From positions 81,036-145,035 of the forward strand of contig NZ_VLIY01000013.1 of assembly GCF_007489285.1 (NCBI RefSeq): 64,000 bases of DNA, given 5' to 3'. Source of the DNA: Skermania sp. ID1734. Its GTDB lineage: Bacteria > Actinomycetota > Actinomycetes > Mycobacteriales > Mycobacteriaceae. The position numbers and the translations under genes were made by a program. Each line of letters opens with the position of its first letter. Positions within the stretch are counted from its first letter, which is position 1. Positions 22,234-30,928 of the stretch are shown one piece after another. The notes beneath the pieces were generated by a model that ran no database searches, was not told the origin of the DNA, and saw only the letters and a list, made by a program, of their open reading frames with translations.

Positions 22234-23735
22234 GCGCCACATCCCGTCGTCGCAGCGACCGGCGCTGGCGCGCCGATCCTCGGAAGTCCCAGCCCGATAC
22301 TTCCCCGTTCGCCGATGGGCGGGGTTTGCGGGCGAATACCCTGGGCGTGCAGGTCGCCGGCGCGGGTGCGCCGATGCCCGAGCACCGCGTCGTCGGCGAT
22401 CAAGTAGTGCGGCGCCGCGTCCGTCACGGCCACGGTGATCAGGTCGCCCGCGCGTATCTCGCGGTCGATCGCGCCCACGGGCCGGAAGTGCACGAGCCTG
22501 CCGTCGCGCGCTCGTCCAGACATCCGGGCGGTGGCGGCGTCCTTCTTGCCCTCCCCCTCGGCGACGAGCACCTCGACCTCGCGGCCGAGCTGAGCGTGGT
22601 TTTCTTCCAGCGAGACGCGCTCCTGCAGTTCGATCAGGCGCTGATAACGCTCGGTGACGACGGCCTTGGGCAACTGGCCGTCCATGTCGGCGGCAGGGGT
22701 ACCCGGCCTGCGCGAGTACTGGAAGGTGAACGCGCTGCTGAACCGCGCCTGGCGGACGACGTCGAGCGTCTCGGCGAAATCCTCCTCCGTCTCCCCCGGA
22801 AACCCGACGATGATGTCGGTGGTGATAGCGGCGTGCGGCATGGCAGCGCGCACCTTGTCGATGATCCCGAGGAAGCGCGCCTTGCGATACGACCGGCGCA
22901 TCGCGCGCAGCACCCGATCGGAGCCGGACTGCAGCGGCATGTGCAGCTGCGGGCACACGTTCGGGGTGGTCGCCATCGCCTCGATGACGTCGTCGGTGAA
23001 CTCGGCGGGATGCGGCGAGGTGAAGCGCACCCGCTCTAGCCCCGGGATGTCACCGCAGGCGGTGAGCAGCTTGGCGAATGCGCCGCGGTCGCCGAAGGAA
23101 ACCCCGTAGGCGTTGACGTTCTGACCCAGCAGCGTCACCTCGACCACGCCGGCATCGACGAGCGCCTGGACTTCGGCCAGGATGTCGCCCGGTCGCCGAT
23201 CGATCTCTTTGCCGCGCAGCGACGGCACGATGCAGAACGTGCAGGTGTTGTTGCAGCCAACCGAGATGGAAACCCAACCGGCATAGGCAGATTCCCGCTT
23301 GGCTGGCAGCGCCGAGGGAAACTCCTCCAGGGCTTCACGGATCTCTATCTGGGCCTCGTTGTTGTGCCGGGCGCGGTCCAGCAGTGCCGGCAGCGAACCG
23401 ATGTTGTGCGTGCCGAACACCACGTCGACCCACGGCGCCTTGCGCAGGACGACGTCGCGATCCTTCTGTGCCAGACAGCCGCCGACCGCGATCTGCATCC
23501 CCGGCCGTTGCTGCTTCACCGGAACGAGGTGGCTGAGGTTGCCATAGAGCTTGTTGTCGGCGTTTTCACGCACTGCGCAGGTGTTGAACACCACCAGATC
23601 GGCACCGGTTCCGGGCTCGGCGCGCACATAGCCGGCGTCTTCGAGCAGGCCGGCGAGGCGTTCGGAATCGTGCACGTTCATCTGGCAGCCGTATGTTCGC
23701 ACCTCGTAGCTGCGGGCGGGGTCTTGCACTGTCAC
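22230..23735 (-). CDS. miaB: tRNA-2-methylthio-N6-dimethylallyladenosine synthase MiaB
   Basis: A 501-residue radical-SAM methylthiotransferase acting on i6A37 of tRNA after MiaA. N-terminal UPF0004 domain ([12 protein letters not shown], first cluster cysteine Cys17), radical-SAM motif [18 protein letters not shown] binding the second 4Fe-4S cluster, and a C-terminal TRAM domain. The GTG at 23735 overlaps the TGA of the upstream MFS gene by 4 nt; a much longer in-frame reading into that gene is spurious. The C-terminal 30 residues after TRAM are Gly/Pro-rich and not conserved. Confidence 0.96.
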   Translation of the reverse strand: MTVQDPARSYEVRTYGCQMNVHDSERLAGLLEDAGYVRAEPGTGADLVVFNTCAVRENADNKLYGNLSHLVPVKQQRPGMQIAVGGCLAQKDRDVVLRKAPWVDVVFGTHNIGSLPALLDRARHNNEAQIEIREALEEFPSALPAKRESAYAGWVSISVGCNNTCTFCIVPSLRGKEIDRRPGDILAEVQALVDAGVVEVTLLGQNVNAYGVSFGDRGAFAKLLTACGDIPGLERVRFTSPHPAEFTDDVIEAMATTPNVCPQLHMPLQSGSDRVLRAMRRSYRKARFLGIIDKVRAAMPHAAITTDIIVGFPGETEEDFAETLDVVRQARFSSAFTFQYSRRPGTPAADMDGQLPKAVVTERYQRLIELQERVSLEENHAQLGREVEVLVAEGEGKKDAATARMSGRARDGRLVHFRPVGAIDREIRAGDLITVAVTDAAPHYLIADDAVLGHRRTRAGDLHAQGIRPQTPPIGERGSIGLGLPRIGAPAPVAATTGCGA

Positions 23736-25180
23736 CCGTCCAGAGTACGGCCCGCCCGGCGACTCGGAATGCACGCGGTAAGCCCCACGGCCACGGCGGC
23801 GGCCGCAACGGCGATGAGGAATGCGAGGTGGAAGCCGCCGAGTGACGGCAGCGTGTGGCCACCGAGCGTCATGGCGTTCTGCGCCAAAACCACGCTGGTC
23901 ACGGCCGCCGAGGTGGAGGTTCCGACCGAGCGCATCAGCGAGTTGAGACCGTTGGCGGCGGCAGTTTCGCTGACGGGAACCGAGCTCATGATCAGCGCCG
24001 GCATCGCAGCGTAGGCGAGACCGATGCCACCCGCGATCACCATGGAAGCCACGATGATCTCGACGACGTTGTCCATGAGGCACAACGCGCCGAGGTAACC
24101 CACCCCGACGACGGCCGCGCCGAGCATCAGCGTGATCTTCGGGCCGCGTGCGGCACTGATCCGGGCCGACACCGGCGACAGCGCCATCATCACCAACCCG
24201 CCGGGAGCGAGCGCGAGACCGGCTACCACCATGGACAACCCGAGGCCGTAACCGGTCTGTTCGGGTGCCATCAACACCTGGGGCAAGGTCAGCGACATGC
24301 CGTACATCGCGAAGCCGACCGCGATGGAGGCGAGGTTCGTAAACAAGACAGTTCCCCGGGCGGAGACGCGCAGATCGACGAGCGGCGCGGCAGTGCGCAG
24401 TTCGAGTACGCCCCATATGACCAGCACGACGACACCGACGGCGAACGAGCCGAGCGTTGCCGCGCTCGCCCAGCCCCAATCACCGCCTTTCGTAATGCCG
24501 AGCAGCAGCGCCGTCAGGCCAATCGAGAGCCCGACCGCGCCCGCGTAGTCGAATCGTGCGGGGGTGCGCACCGGCGACTCCGGGACCAGCGTCAACACGG
24601 CAGCGCCGCAAACGGCGCCCAGTGCTGCCGAGACCCAGAACAACACGTGCCAGTTCGCGGCTTCAGCGATCGCGGCGGCTATCGGCATGCCGAGGGCGCC
24701 GCCGACACCGAGCGTCGCGCTCATGATCGCCATTGCCGATCCCAGCCGCTCCGGCGGCAGTTCGTCGCGCATGATGCTGATACCCAACGGGATTGCGCCC
24801 ACGGCCAGGCCTTGCAGTACACGGCCGACGATGACTGGCACCAACGACGCGAACACCGCGCAGATCACGGATCCGGCCACCACAGCGGCCAGGCTGATGA
24901 TGAGCATTCGACGCTTGCCGAACATGTCACCGAGGCGGCCGCTGATCGGCGTGGCGATTGCACCGGCGAGCAGAGTGGCCGTGACAACCCACGACGCGTT
25001 CGCTGCCGACGTTCCCAGCAATTCCGGTAGCTGCGGAATGATCGGAATGACCAGGGTCTGCATCAGCGACACCACGACGCCGCACATCGCCAAGACCGCG
25101 ATGATGACCGTGGGCGCGACGCGTTGTCCGTGTTCCGGCCTACGCAGGCCCGCGCGCTGTTTCTGGGTAAGTGTGCTCAC
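23732..25180 (-). CDS. MFS efflux transporter (DHA2-like)
   Basis: A 482-residue major facilitator with roughly 14 hydrophobic segments. [14 protein letters not shown] is the loop 2-3 motif A, and [21 protein letters not shown] corresponds to the motif of drug:H+ antiporters, so proton-driven export of a small molecule is likely; the substrate is unknown. Start is the GTG at 25180; longer readings run into the operator. It is divergent from a marR-type gene with a 31-bp palindrome between them, the usual repressor-pump arrangement, and its stop overlaps miaB. Confidence 0.88.
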   Translation of the reverse strand: MSTLTQKQRAGLRRPEHGQRVAPTVIIAVLAMCGVVVSLMQTLVIPIIPQLPELLGTSAANASWVVTATLLAGAIATPISGRLGDMFGKRRMLIISLAAVVAGSVICAVFASLVPVIVGRVLQGLAVGAIPLGISIMRDELPPERLGSAMAIMSATLGVGGALGMPIAAAIAEAANWHVLFWVSAALGAVCGAAVLTLVPESPVRTPARFDYAGAVGLSIGLTALLLGITKGGDWGWASAATLGSFAVGVVVLVIWGVLELRTAAPLVDLRVSARGTVLFTNLASIAVGFAMYGMSLTLPQVLMAPEQTGYGLGLSMVVAGLALAPGGLVMMALSPVSARISAARGPKITLMLGAAVVGVGYLGALCLMDNVVEIIVASMVIAGGIGLAYAAMPALIMSSVPVSETAAANGLNSLMRSVGTSTSAAVTSVVLAQNAMTLGGHTLPSLGGFHLAFLIAVAAAAVAVGLTACIPSRRAGRTLDG

Positions 25181-25215
25181 GTGCTGCTCGCTTTCCGATC
25201 CGCTGGAGTAGCGAT

Positions 25216-25246
25216 GTGCATGATACATATGATATGCATGATGCAC
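25216..25246. promoter_or_regulatory. 31-bp near-perfect palindrome, probable MarR operator
   Basis: The 31 bp centred on 25231 pair end to end: outer GTGCAT (25216-25221) and ATGCAC (25241-25246), inner CATAT/ATATG, with only two mismatched base pairs. TGCATGAT also occurs twice as a direct repeat. The AT-rich palindrome lies between the MFS gene (start 25180) and the marR gene (start 25278), where one site could control both. Confidence 0.8.
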
Positions 25247-25277
25247 AATGCCGGTGTGAGCGTCCGAGGAGGCGATA

Positions 25278-25802
25278 GTGGAGGTCATGGCACCCGACGG
25301 TCACCGCACGGCGCTCGCCCGGCTCGAATACGAACTGACACTCTTTTCCAGGCACTACCTGGCGGCCGTCCAACACCGCGCCGACCAGCAGCTCGACCGC
25401 TCGGCCTATCTGATCCTCACCCGGCTCGAAGCGGGCGAACCGTTGAGCCTCAAAGAGCTTTCCGACGCGTTTCGCCTCGACCTGTCGACCATCAACAGGC
25501 AGGTGGCCGCCATGCGTCGCCATGGGCTCGTCGAGCGGGTCCCCGATCCCGACGGAGCCCTGGCACGCAAGATTCGCGCGACCCGCCGCGGCCTCGACAT
25601 GCTCGCCGCCGATCGCAGCCAGAGCACCTCCGGCCTGGCGAAGGTGGTCGAGGAGTGGGCGGGTGCAGACGTCGAAGAGCTGAGCCACCTCGTGCAGCGG
25701 TTCAATGAGTCGATCGAGCGGCTCCAGCACAACCCCTGGCCGCGACCGCATCAACCGAGTGAACCAGCGATAAAACCGGGCAATTCACCGAATTCGCCCT
25801 AG
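25278..25802 (+). CDS. MarR-family transcriptional regulator
   Basis: A 174-residue winged-helix regulator. The recognition region [31 protein letters not shown] followed by a [16 protein letters not shown] wing fits the MarR fold, flanked by dimerisation helices. AGGAGG at 25267-25272 places translation at the GTG at 25278; an ATG three codons later is the alternative. Expected to bind the palindrome upstream and repress both itself and the divergent exporter until a ligand is bound. The C-terminal 20 residues are Pro/Asn rich. Confidence 0.88.
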   Translation: MEVMAPDGHRTALARLEYELTLFSRHYLAAVQHRADQQLDRSAYLILTRLEAGEPLSLKELSDAFRLDLSTINRQVAAMRRHGLVERVPDPDGALARKIRATRRGLDMLAADRSQSTSGLAKVVEEWAGADVEELSHLVQRFNESIERLQHNPWPRPHQPSEPAIKPGNSPNSP

Positions 25803-25813
25803 AGTCTTCAGGT

Positions 25814-26566
25814 GTGACCGCAGACCTGCACACCCCGATGATTTCTATGCGGTCGGTAAACAAGCACTTCGGCGCGCAGCATGTGCTTCGCGACATCAAT
25901 CTCGAGGTGCCCGCCGGCCAGGTCGTGATCGTTCTCGGGCCCTCCGGCTCGGGTAAATCGACGCTGTGCCGCACCATCAATCGGCTCGAACCTATCGGGT
26001 CCGGAAGCATCGCGGTGGCCGGGCGAGAACTGCCCACGGAAGGCCGGGCGCTTGCCCGGCTGCGCGCCGATGTGGGCATGGTCTTTCAGTCGTTCAACCT
26101 CTTTGCGCACAAAACCGCGCTGGCCAACGTCATGCTCGCGCCGGTCAAGGTGCGGCGACTGCCCAAAGACCAAGCTCGCGTTCAGGCGATGGCGCTGCTC
26201 GACCGCGTTGGCATCGCCGATCAGTCCGACAAATATCCCGCCCAACTCTCCGGTGGTCAGCAGCAACGCGTCGCTATCGCGAGGGCGCTCGCGATGAGCC
26301 CGAAAGTGATGCTGTTCGACGAGCCCACTTCAGCGCTCGACCCGGAAATGGTGCAAGAGGTGCTCGACGTCATGATCTCTCTCGCCCGCGACGGGATGAC
26401 CATGCTGGTGGTCACCCATGAAATGGGATTCGCGCGCAAGGCCGCGGATCGGGTGATCTTCATGGCCGACGGCGCCATCGTCGAGGACGCCGACCCGCAG
26501 ACGTTCTTCGACCATCCGCGCACCGATCGGGCCAGAGACTTTCTGGCCAAGATCCTCACTCACTGA
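25814..26566 (+). CDS. gluA: Glutamate-type amino-acid ABC transporter ATPase
   Basis: A 250-residue ABC ATPase of the polar amino-acid family. GPSGSGKST (Walker A), [15 protein letters not shown] (signature), [12 protein letters not shown] (Walker B) and [15 protein letters not shown] (switch histidine) are all intact. It is the first gene of a four-gene unit with GluB, GluC and GluD; this unit lies next to recX-recA in corynebacteria and fast-growing mycobacteria, where it imports glutamate. The GTG at 25814 has TAGAGT (25800-25805) 8 nt upstream and no Shine-Dalgarno sequence, so the operon may be leaderless. Confidence 0.93.
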   Translation: MTADLHTPMISMRSVNKHFGAQHVLRDINLEVPAGQVVIVLGPSGSGKSTLCRTINRLEPIGSGSIAVAGRELPTEGRALARLRADVGMVFQSFNLFAHKTALANVMLAPVKVRRLPKDQARVQAMALLDRVGIADQSDKYPAQLSGGQQQRVAIARALAMSPKVMLFDEPTSALDPEMVQEVLDVMISLARDGMTMLVVTHEMGFARKAADRVIFMADGAIVEDADPQTFFDHPRTDRARDFLAKILTH

Positions 26567-26588
26567 CGCGTTCACGGAAGGAACGGAC

Positions 26589-27407
26589 ATGAAGCTCACT
26601 CAAATCTGCGCTGGACTCGCCGTGCTTGCGGTGGTCGCCGCATGCGGCGGTAACGAGGAAAAGAGGGCGGTGGACAGCGCCAAGTCGGGAAAGCTCACCA
26701 TCGGCATCAAATTTGACCAACCGGGGCTGGGGTTGCGCAATCCGGATGGCACTTACAGCGGCTTCGATGTGGAAGTCGCTCGGTACGTCGCGAACAAGCT
26801 CGGCGTTGCGCCGCAGGGCATTACCTTCCGAGAAGCGCCTTCGCCGCAGCGCGAAACACTCATCGAAAACGGCGAGGTCGACTACATCGTCGCGACATAC
26901 TCGATCACCGATGCCCGCGAGGCGAAGGTCGACTTTGCCGGTCCGTATTTCGTCGCCGGGCAGTCGCTGCTCGTGCGGTCGGACAACACCGACATCACCG
27001 GGCCCGATTCACTACACGGCGGGAAAAAGCTGTGCTCGGTCACGGGTTCGACTCCAGCCCAGCGCGTGAAGGAAAAGTTCGCCGCCGACGTCCAGCTTCA
27101 GGAATTCGACACCTACTCCGCCTGTGTCGAGGCCCTGCGGAACGGTGCGATCGACGCCGTCACCACCGACGACATAATTCTGGCTGGCTATGCAGCTCAA
27201 TTCCCCGGCCAACTCAAGGTGGTGGGCGCGCCGTTCACGACCGAGCGCTACGGCATCGGCTTGGCCAAGGGCGACAAGGCATCTCGTGAGCGAATCAATG
27301 CGGCGCTTGAATCGATGATTCAGGACGGGTCGTGGCAGAAGGCTTTTCAGTCGACGGTGGGAGCGTCGGGCTATCCGATGCCGGCGCCACCGCAGGTCGA
27401 AAAGTAG
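26589..27407 (+). CDS. gluB: Glutamate-binding lipoprotein
   Basis: A 272-residue solute-binding protein of cluster F (amino acids). The signal peptide ends in a lipobox VAAC with Cys19 as lipid anchor, so the protein is tethered outside the membrane. GKLTIGIKFDQPGLGLR and GFDVEVARYVANKLG are typical of the glutamate/glutamine binding fold. Located 22 bp after gluA behind GGAAGGAACGG. Binds the ligand and delivers it to GluC/GluD. Confidence 0.93.
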   Translation: MKLTQICAGLAVLAVVAACGGNEEKRAVDSAKSGKLTIGIKFDQPGLGLRNPDGTYSGFDVEVARYVANKLGVAPQGITFREAPSPQRETLIENGEVDYIVATYSITDAREAKVDFAGPYFVAGQSLLVRSDNTDITGPDSLHGGKKLCSVTGSTPAQRVKEKFAADVQLQEFDTYSACVEALRNGAIDAVTTDDIILAGYAAQFPGQLKVVGAPFTTERYGIGLAKGDKASRERINAALESMIQDGSWQKAFQSTVGASGYPMPAPPQVEK

Positions 27408-27410
27408 CCG

Positions 27411-28091
27411 GTGGACCTGCTAGCCAAGTACCACCAGCAACTGCTCGCGGCGTTTTCGACGACCGTGACCTTGACCGTGATGTCCGCGGTGGGCGCACTG
27501 GCGCTTGGCACTGTGCTGTCCGCCATGCGGGTCTCCCCCGTTCCGGTGGCGCGATGGATCGGCGCCGCGTATGTAATGGTCTTCCGTAACACGCCGCTGA
27601 CGTTGATCATCATCTTTTGTTCGTTCGGACTGTACCAGACGATGGGCGTGCGCCTGGCCGCTGGCGGGTCACCAACGTTCATTGTGGACAACAACTTCCG
27701 GTTGGCAGTTCTCGGATTGAGCAGCTACACGGCCGCCTTCGTGTGCGAGTCGCTGCGGGCCGGGATCAACACGGTGCCCATCGGCCAGGCCGAAGCGGGA
27801 CGCTCGCTGGGCCTGACCTTCATCCAAAATCTGCGGACGATTGTGCTACCGCAGGCTTTTCGCGCGGTCGTCGCCCCATTAGGCAGTGTGCTCATCGCTT
27901 TGACGAAGAACACGACGATCGCGTCGGTGATCGGGGTGGCCGAGGCGTCGTTGCTGATGAAAACAATGATCGAGAACGAAGCCGCGATTTTTGTGGTGGG
28001 TGGGATTTTCGCGCTCGGCTTCATACTCCTGACGCTGCCGACCGGCCTGGTTTTCGGGTATCTGGGCCGCCGCTTTGAGGTATTGCAGTGA
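27411..28091 (+). CDS. gluC: Glutamate ABC transporter permease GluC
   Basis: A 226-residue membrane permease with about five spans. The EAA loop that docks on the ATPase reads [20 protein letters not shown], followed by [12 protein letters not shown] start 3 bp after the gluB stop; its own stop overlaps the gluD GTG by 4 nt. Forms the heterodimeric channel with GluD. Confidence 0.92.
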   Translation: MDLLAKYHQQLLAAFSTTVTLTVMSAVGALALGTVLSAMRVSPVPVARWIGAAYVMVFRNTPLTLIIIFCSFGLYQTMGVRLAAGGSPTFIVDNNFRLAVLGLSSYTAAFVCESLRAGINTVPIGQAEAGRSLGLTFIQNLRTIVLPQAFRAVVAPLGSVLIALTKNTTIASVIGVAEASLLMKTMIENEAAIFVVGGIFALGFILLTLPTGLVFGYLGRRFEVLQ

Positions 28092-28975
28092 GCCGGGCGA
28101 CAGTTCTCTATGACGTTCCCGGCCCGCGGGGCCGGATGCGTAACCAGGTGATCTCCGTAGTCGTTGCCGCATTGCTCGGGCTTGCCGCGTGGCAGACGTT
28201 CATCGCGCTCGACGAGAAGGGGCAGTTGACCGCAGCGAAGTGGGATCCGTTCGGCGAAGCGACGTCGTGGACGACGTTTCTGTTGCCGGGCATCGAGGGA
28301 ACGGTGCTGGCCGCGGCGATTTCTGTGGTGCTTGCCGTCATTCTCGGCGCGACGTTGGGCATCGGCCGACTTTCCGAGCATCGCGTGCTCCGCTGGTCGT
28401 GTGGTTGTGTGGTCGAATTGTTCCGGGCAATTCCGGTGCTTATCTTGATGATCTTCGCCTACCAGGTTTTTGCCGAATACAACGTCTTCCGATCGCGGGA
28501 TCTGGCACTCGCCGCGGTCATCACGGGTCTCACCCTCTACAACGGATCGGTTATCGCGGTAATTCTGCGCGCGGGGATCCGTTCGCTGCCGAGCGGCCAG
28601 TCCGAGGCGGCCAGAGCCTTGGGCATGCGGAAGGCCATGATCATGCGAAGCATCCTGTTGCCGCAGGCGATCACCGCGATGTTGCCGGCAGTGGTATCGC
28701 AAATGGTTGTCGTGCTGAAGGATTCGGCATTGGGATATTTGATCGGCTATGTCGAGGTGGTGCGGTCCGGCCAGCAGCTGGGCGCGTTCTACGGCAACTA
28801 TCTGCCGGCGCTGGTAGTCGTTGCGCTGATCATGATTGTTTTGAACAGCACACTGTCCTGGCTGGCGACCACCCTGGAACGACGGCTGCGTTCCGGGCGC
28901 CGACGCAAGGGACAAGCGCCGGTTGTGAGCCCAGCAACGGACCGGGTAACCATCGAGGCACCGGTCCTGCGTTGA
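28088..28975 (+). CDS. gluD: Glutamate ABC transporter permease GluD
   Basis: A 295-residue permease: a long N-terminal region with one span, a periplasmic stretch, then the core permease domain with the EAA loop [19 protein letters not shown] preceding ILLPQA. The GTGA overlap with gluC implies coupled translation. A cytosolic Arg-rich tail of about 35 residues follows. It is separated by only 6 bp from a convergent unknown gene. Confidence 0.92.
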   Translation: MSRATVLYDVPGPRGRMRNQVISVVVAALLGLAAWQTFIALDEKGQLTAAKWDPFGEATSWTTFLLPGIEGTVLAAAISVVLAVILGATLGIGRLSEHRVLRWSCGCVVELFRAIPVLILMIFAYQVFAEYNVFRSRDLALAAVITGLTLYNGSVIAVILRAGIRSLPSGQSEAARALGMRKAMIMRSILLPQAITAMLPAVVSQMVVVLKDSALGYLIGYVEVVRSGQQLGAFYGNYLPALVVVALIMIVLNSTLSWLATTLERRLRSGRRRKGQAPVVSPATDRVTIEAPVLR

Positions 28976-28981
28976 AGCGCC

Positions 28982-29977
28982 TCAGAGCAGATCGCCGATC
29001 GCAGCGCGGACATCGGTTTCCGACGTGATCGGTAACTGCCTGAGTTGTTGGCGGTGCTGATCGTCCATCGCCTCGATGATCCGTCGCACCGGCTGCCACA
29101 GTTCGTTGTCCCGGGCAGCTTGCAGGACCGCTGTTAGTTTCTCGTCGTCCCAGGCATCGAGGTTTGCCTGAATGCGCAGGTTCTCGTCTGACATTGCTGC
29201 AGCGACCGGAACGAGTTCAGCCCAAGCGTTTTCGCGATGCGCCGATTCGAGCATCGTGGCAAGCACGTCGGGGCCCATGGCCGCCGTGGCGTCGGCAACC
29301 CGGTTCAAGGTGCGCTCGCTCAGATATTGCAAGAAGGTCAGGGCCTCGGCGAATTGGTCGTTGTCGACCGCGGCCTGAATGATCGATTGGATACGGTCTT
29401 CAGGCAGGTCCGCCATCGCGACCTCGAAACGGTCCATGACCTCGGCGTTGAAAGCCGTCATCAACAGGTCTTCACCGGATTCGACGAGGGGAATGACGGC
29501 GAGGAGTTGCTCGTCGGTGACTGCGCCGATGAAGCGTGCCAGCGTCACATAGTCCTTGCGGCGCAGCAGTTCCATCATGGTCGGCGTCATGATGTCGGTG
29601 TTGAGCGCACGGATCAGCGGCGTGGCGGCGTCGGGGTCGATGTAGCGAGTAGTGTCGGCGAGAAAGTCGACGGGCACGTGGCCGATGAGTTTTGCGGCCC
29701 GATCGGCGCTGAGCTCCGCTGCGACCATGCCGCACAGCATCGGACCGAAGTAGCGCGTGGCGATTTTGACCGCGATCGGATTCGGCACCAGGTTGCTCGC
29801 CAGGGCAAGCTTTCGGAACATCTGCCGGTGCGGCGCGTTCAGTTGCTTCGCCGCAGCACGTCGGAACTCGCGCACCGCTTCTGGCGGTGCCTCGCGCAGG
29901 AATTCGACGTCACTCGGTTCGGCAATGAGTTCACGGGCAAGTTTGATAACCTCCGCACGCGCAGCGAGGCTCGTCAT
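28982..29977 (-). CDS. Helical-repeat protein of unknown function
   Basis: A 331-residue soluble, acidic protein. From about residue 115 onward it shows repeating units of about 30 residues with an alternating pattern (for example LPEDRIQSIIQAAVDNDQFAEAL, then LNRVADATAAMGPDVLATML, and DDEKLTAVLQAARDNELW), resembling the alpha-helical repeats of the cytosolic MgtE-N domain, without any membrane or CBS part. I do not recognise a named family. It follows a 74-codon gene by 15 bp and likely forms a two-gene unit sandwiched between gluABCD and recX. Confidence 0.75.
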   Translation of the reverse strand: MTSLAARAEVIKLARELIAEPSDVEFLREAPPEAVREFRRAAAKQLNAPHRQMFRKLALASNLVPNPIAVKIATRYFGPMLCGMVAAELSADRAAKLIGHVPVDFLADTTRYIDPDAATPLIRALNTDIMTPTMMELLRRKDYVTLARFIGAVTDEQLLAVIPLVESGEDLLMTAFNAEVMDRFEVAMADLPEDRIQSIIQAAVDNDQFAEALTFLQYLSERTLNRVADATAAMGPDVLATMLESAHRENAWAELVPVAAAMSDENLRIQANLDAWDDEKLTAVLQAARDNELWQPVRRIIEAMDDQHRQQLRQLPITSETDVRAAIGDLL

Positions 29978-29992
29978 AGCGGACCTTTCGGA

Positions 29993-30217
29993 CTAGGAGA
30001 AGAGAACCTTCTTCACGGCGGGGCGGAGTAAGCGGGGCACAACCTCGAGCCCGGCGTCGGTTGCCGCGAGGAGGTCTTTCTCGCGCTTGTCCCTGGCGTT
30101 CGCATAAATCTTGCGCAGCACTTCGAGCTGGGTGTCATCGAGCTCGCCGAGCCCCTCGACCACGTCCCGGGAAATCCCGGTTTCACTGCACAGCCGATCG
30201 ATCGCGGACTCTGTCAT
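29993..30217 (-). CDS. Small helical protein of unknown function
   Basis: A 74-residue charged protein (SAIDRLCSETGISRDVVEG then ELDDTQLEVLRKIYANARDK) predicted to be almost entirely helical, with a hydrophobic C-terminus (VVPRLLRPAVKKVLFS). ATG at 30217 behind AAGGAG; a longer upstream reading is not needed. Located upstream of and cotranscribed with the helical-repeat gene; a partner role is possible but unproven. Confidence 0.7.
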   Translation of the reverse strand: MTESAIDRLCSETGISRDVVEGLGELDDTQLEVLRKIYANARDKREKDLLAATDAGLEVVPRLLRPAVKKVLFS

Positions 30218-30336
30218 CGAGGCTCCTTGTCGAAGGGGCAACACTGACGATGGGCACCATGTCCCATCGCTTGGATCACCGCATCAATTGCGAGGATGCT
30301 ACCCGCCGCTACGAACCGAACCGGACAGGCGCCCAA

Positions 30337-30918
30337 TTACTCGTCCGAGATTTCCGTCGGCATTTCCTCGAGCTCGGCGCCCGCGGCGGCGAGCTCGGCC
30401 TTGACGATCCCCACTGCAAGTCCTTGCCCGAAGCCACGCCGAGCCAACATCCCAACAAGTCGTTGCGCCAGTCGGTCCGTATCCGTGCGCCGGTCGAAGT
30501 TGCTGCGCAGCTTTCGTCGCACCAGCTCGGTAGCCCGGGCCCGTTCATCGTCGGTGGATATTTGCGCGAGGGCCCGGGCCGCATCGTGATCGCTGATGCC
30601 CTTTTGACGCAGCTCGACTGCGATGGCACGCCGTCCCCGGCCCGAAAAAGTGTGCCGGGACCGGGTCAACATTTCGGCGAACTCGGCGTCGTCGATCAGG
30701 CCGCACTCGGCGAGTCGATCAAGCGCAGCGTTGACCACGTCGGCGTCGAAGCCACGGCGCGCGAGCCGTTGTTCCAATTCCGCACGGCTGCGCGGCCGTC
30801 GGGCGAGGAGGCGCAGGCATGCGTCCTTCGCGTGCGACACAGTCTTCGACTGGTCTTCCGCCTGCGCCCCCTCGCCCGCCGAAGCCTTCGCGCGGGCATC
30901 CATTGCGGGTTCCCGCAC
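30337..30918 (-). CDS. recX: RecA regulator RecX
   Basis: A 193-residue protein of three-helix repeats (RLLARRPRSRAELEQRLARR, GLIDDAEFAEMLTRSR and KGISDHDAARAL are family signatures). RecX binds along RecA filaments and inhibits strand exchange. It starts 10 bp after the recA stop and is presumably cotranscribed. GTG at 30918 and ATG at 30903 are both possible starts. The first 30 residues are low-complexity and charged. Confidence 0.94.
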   Translation of the reverse strand: MREPAMDARAKASAGEGAQAEDQSKTVSHAKDACLRLLARRPRSRAELEQRLARRGFDADVVNAALDRLAECGLIDDAEFAEMLTRSRHTFSGRGRRAIAVELRQKGISDHDAARALAQISTDDERARATELVRRKLRSNFDRRTDTDRLAQRLVGMLARRGFGQGLAVGIVKAELAAAGAELEEMPTEISDE

Positions 30919-30928
30919 CGACCGGCGC

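Noticed and set aside
23736-24479. MiaB extended to a 749-residue protein
   Set aside because: The extra part overlaps the MFS gene in another frame; the GTG overlapping the MFS stop gives the family length.
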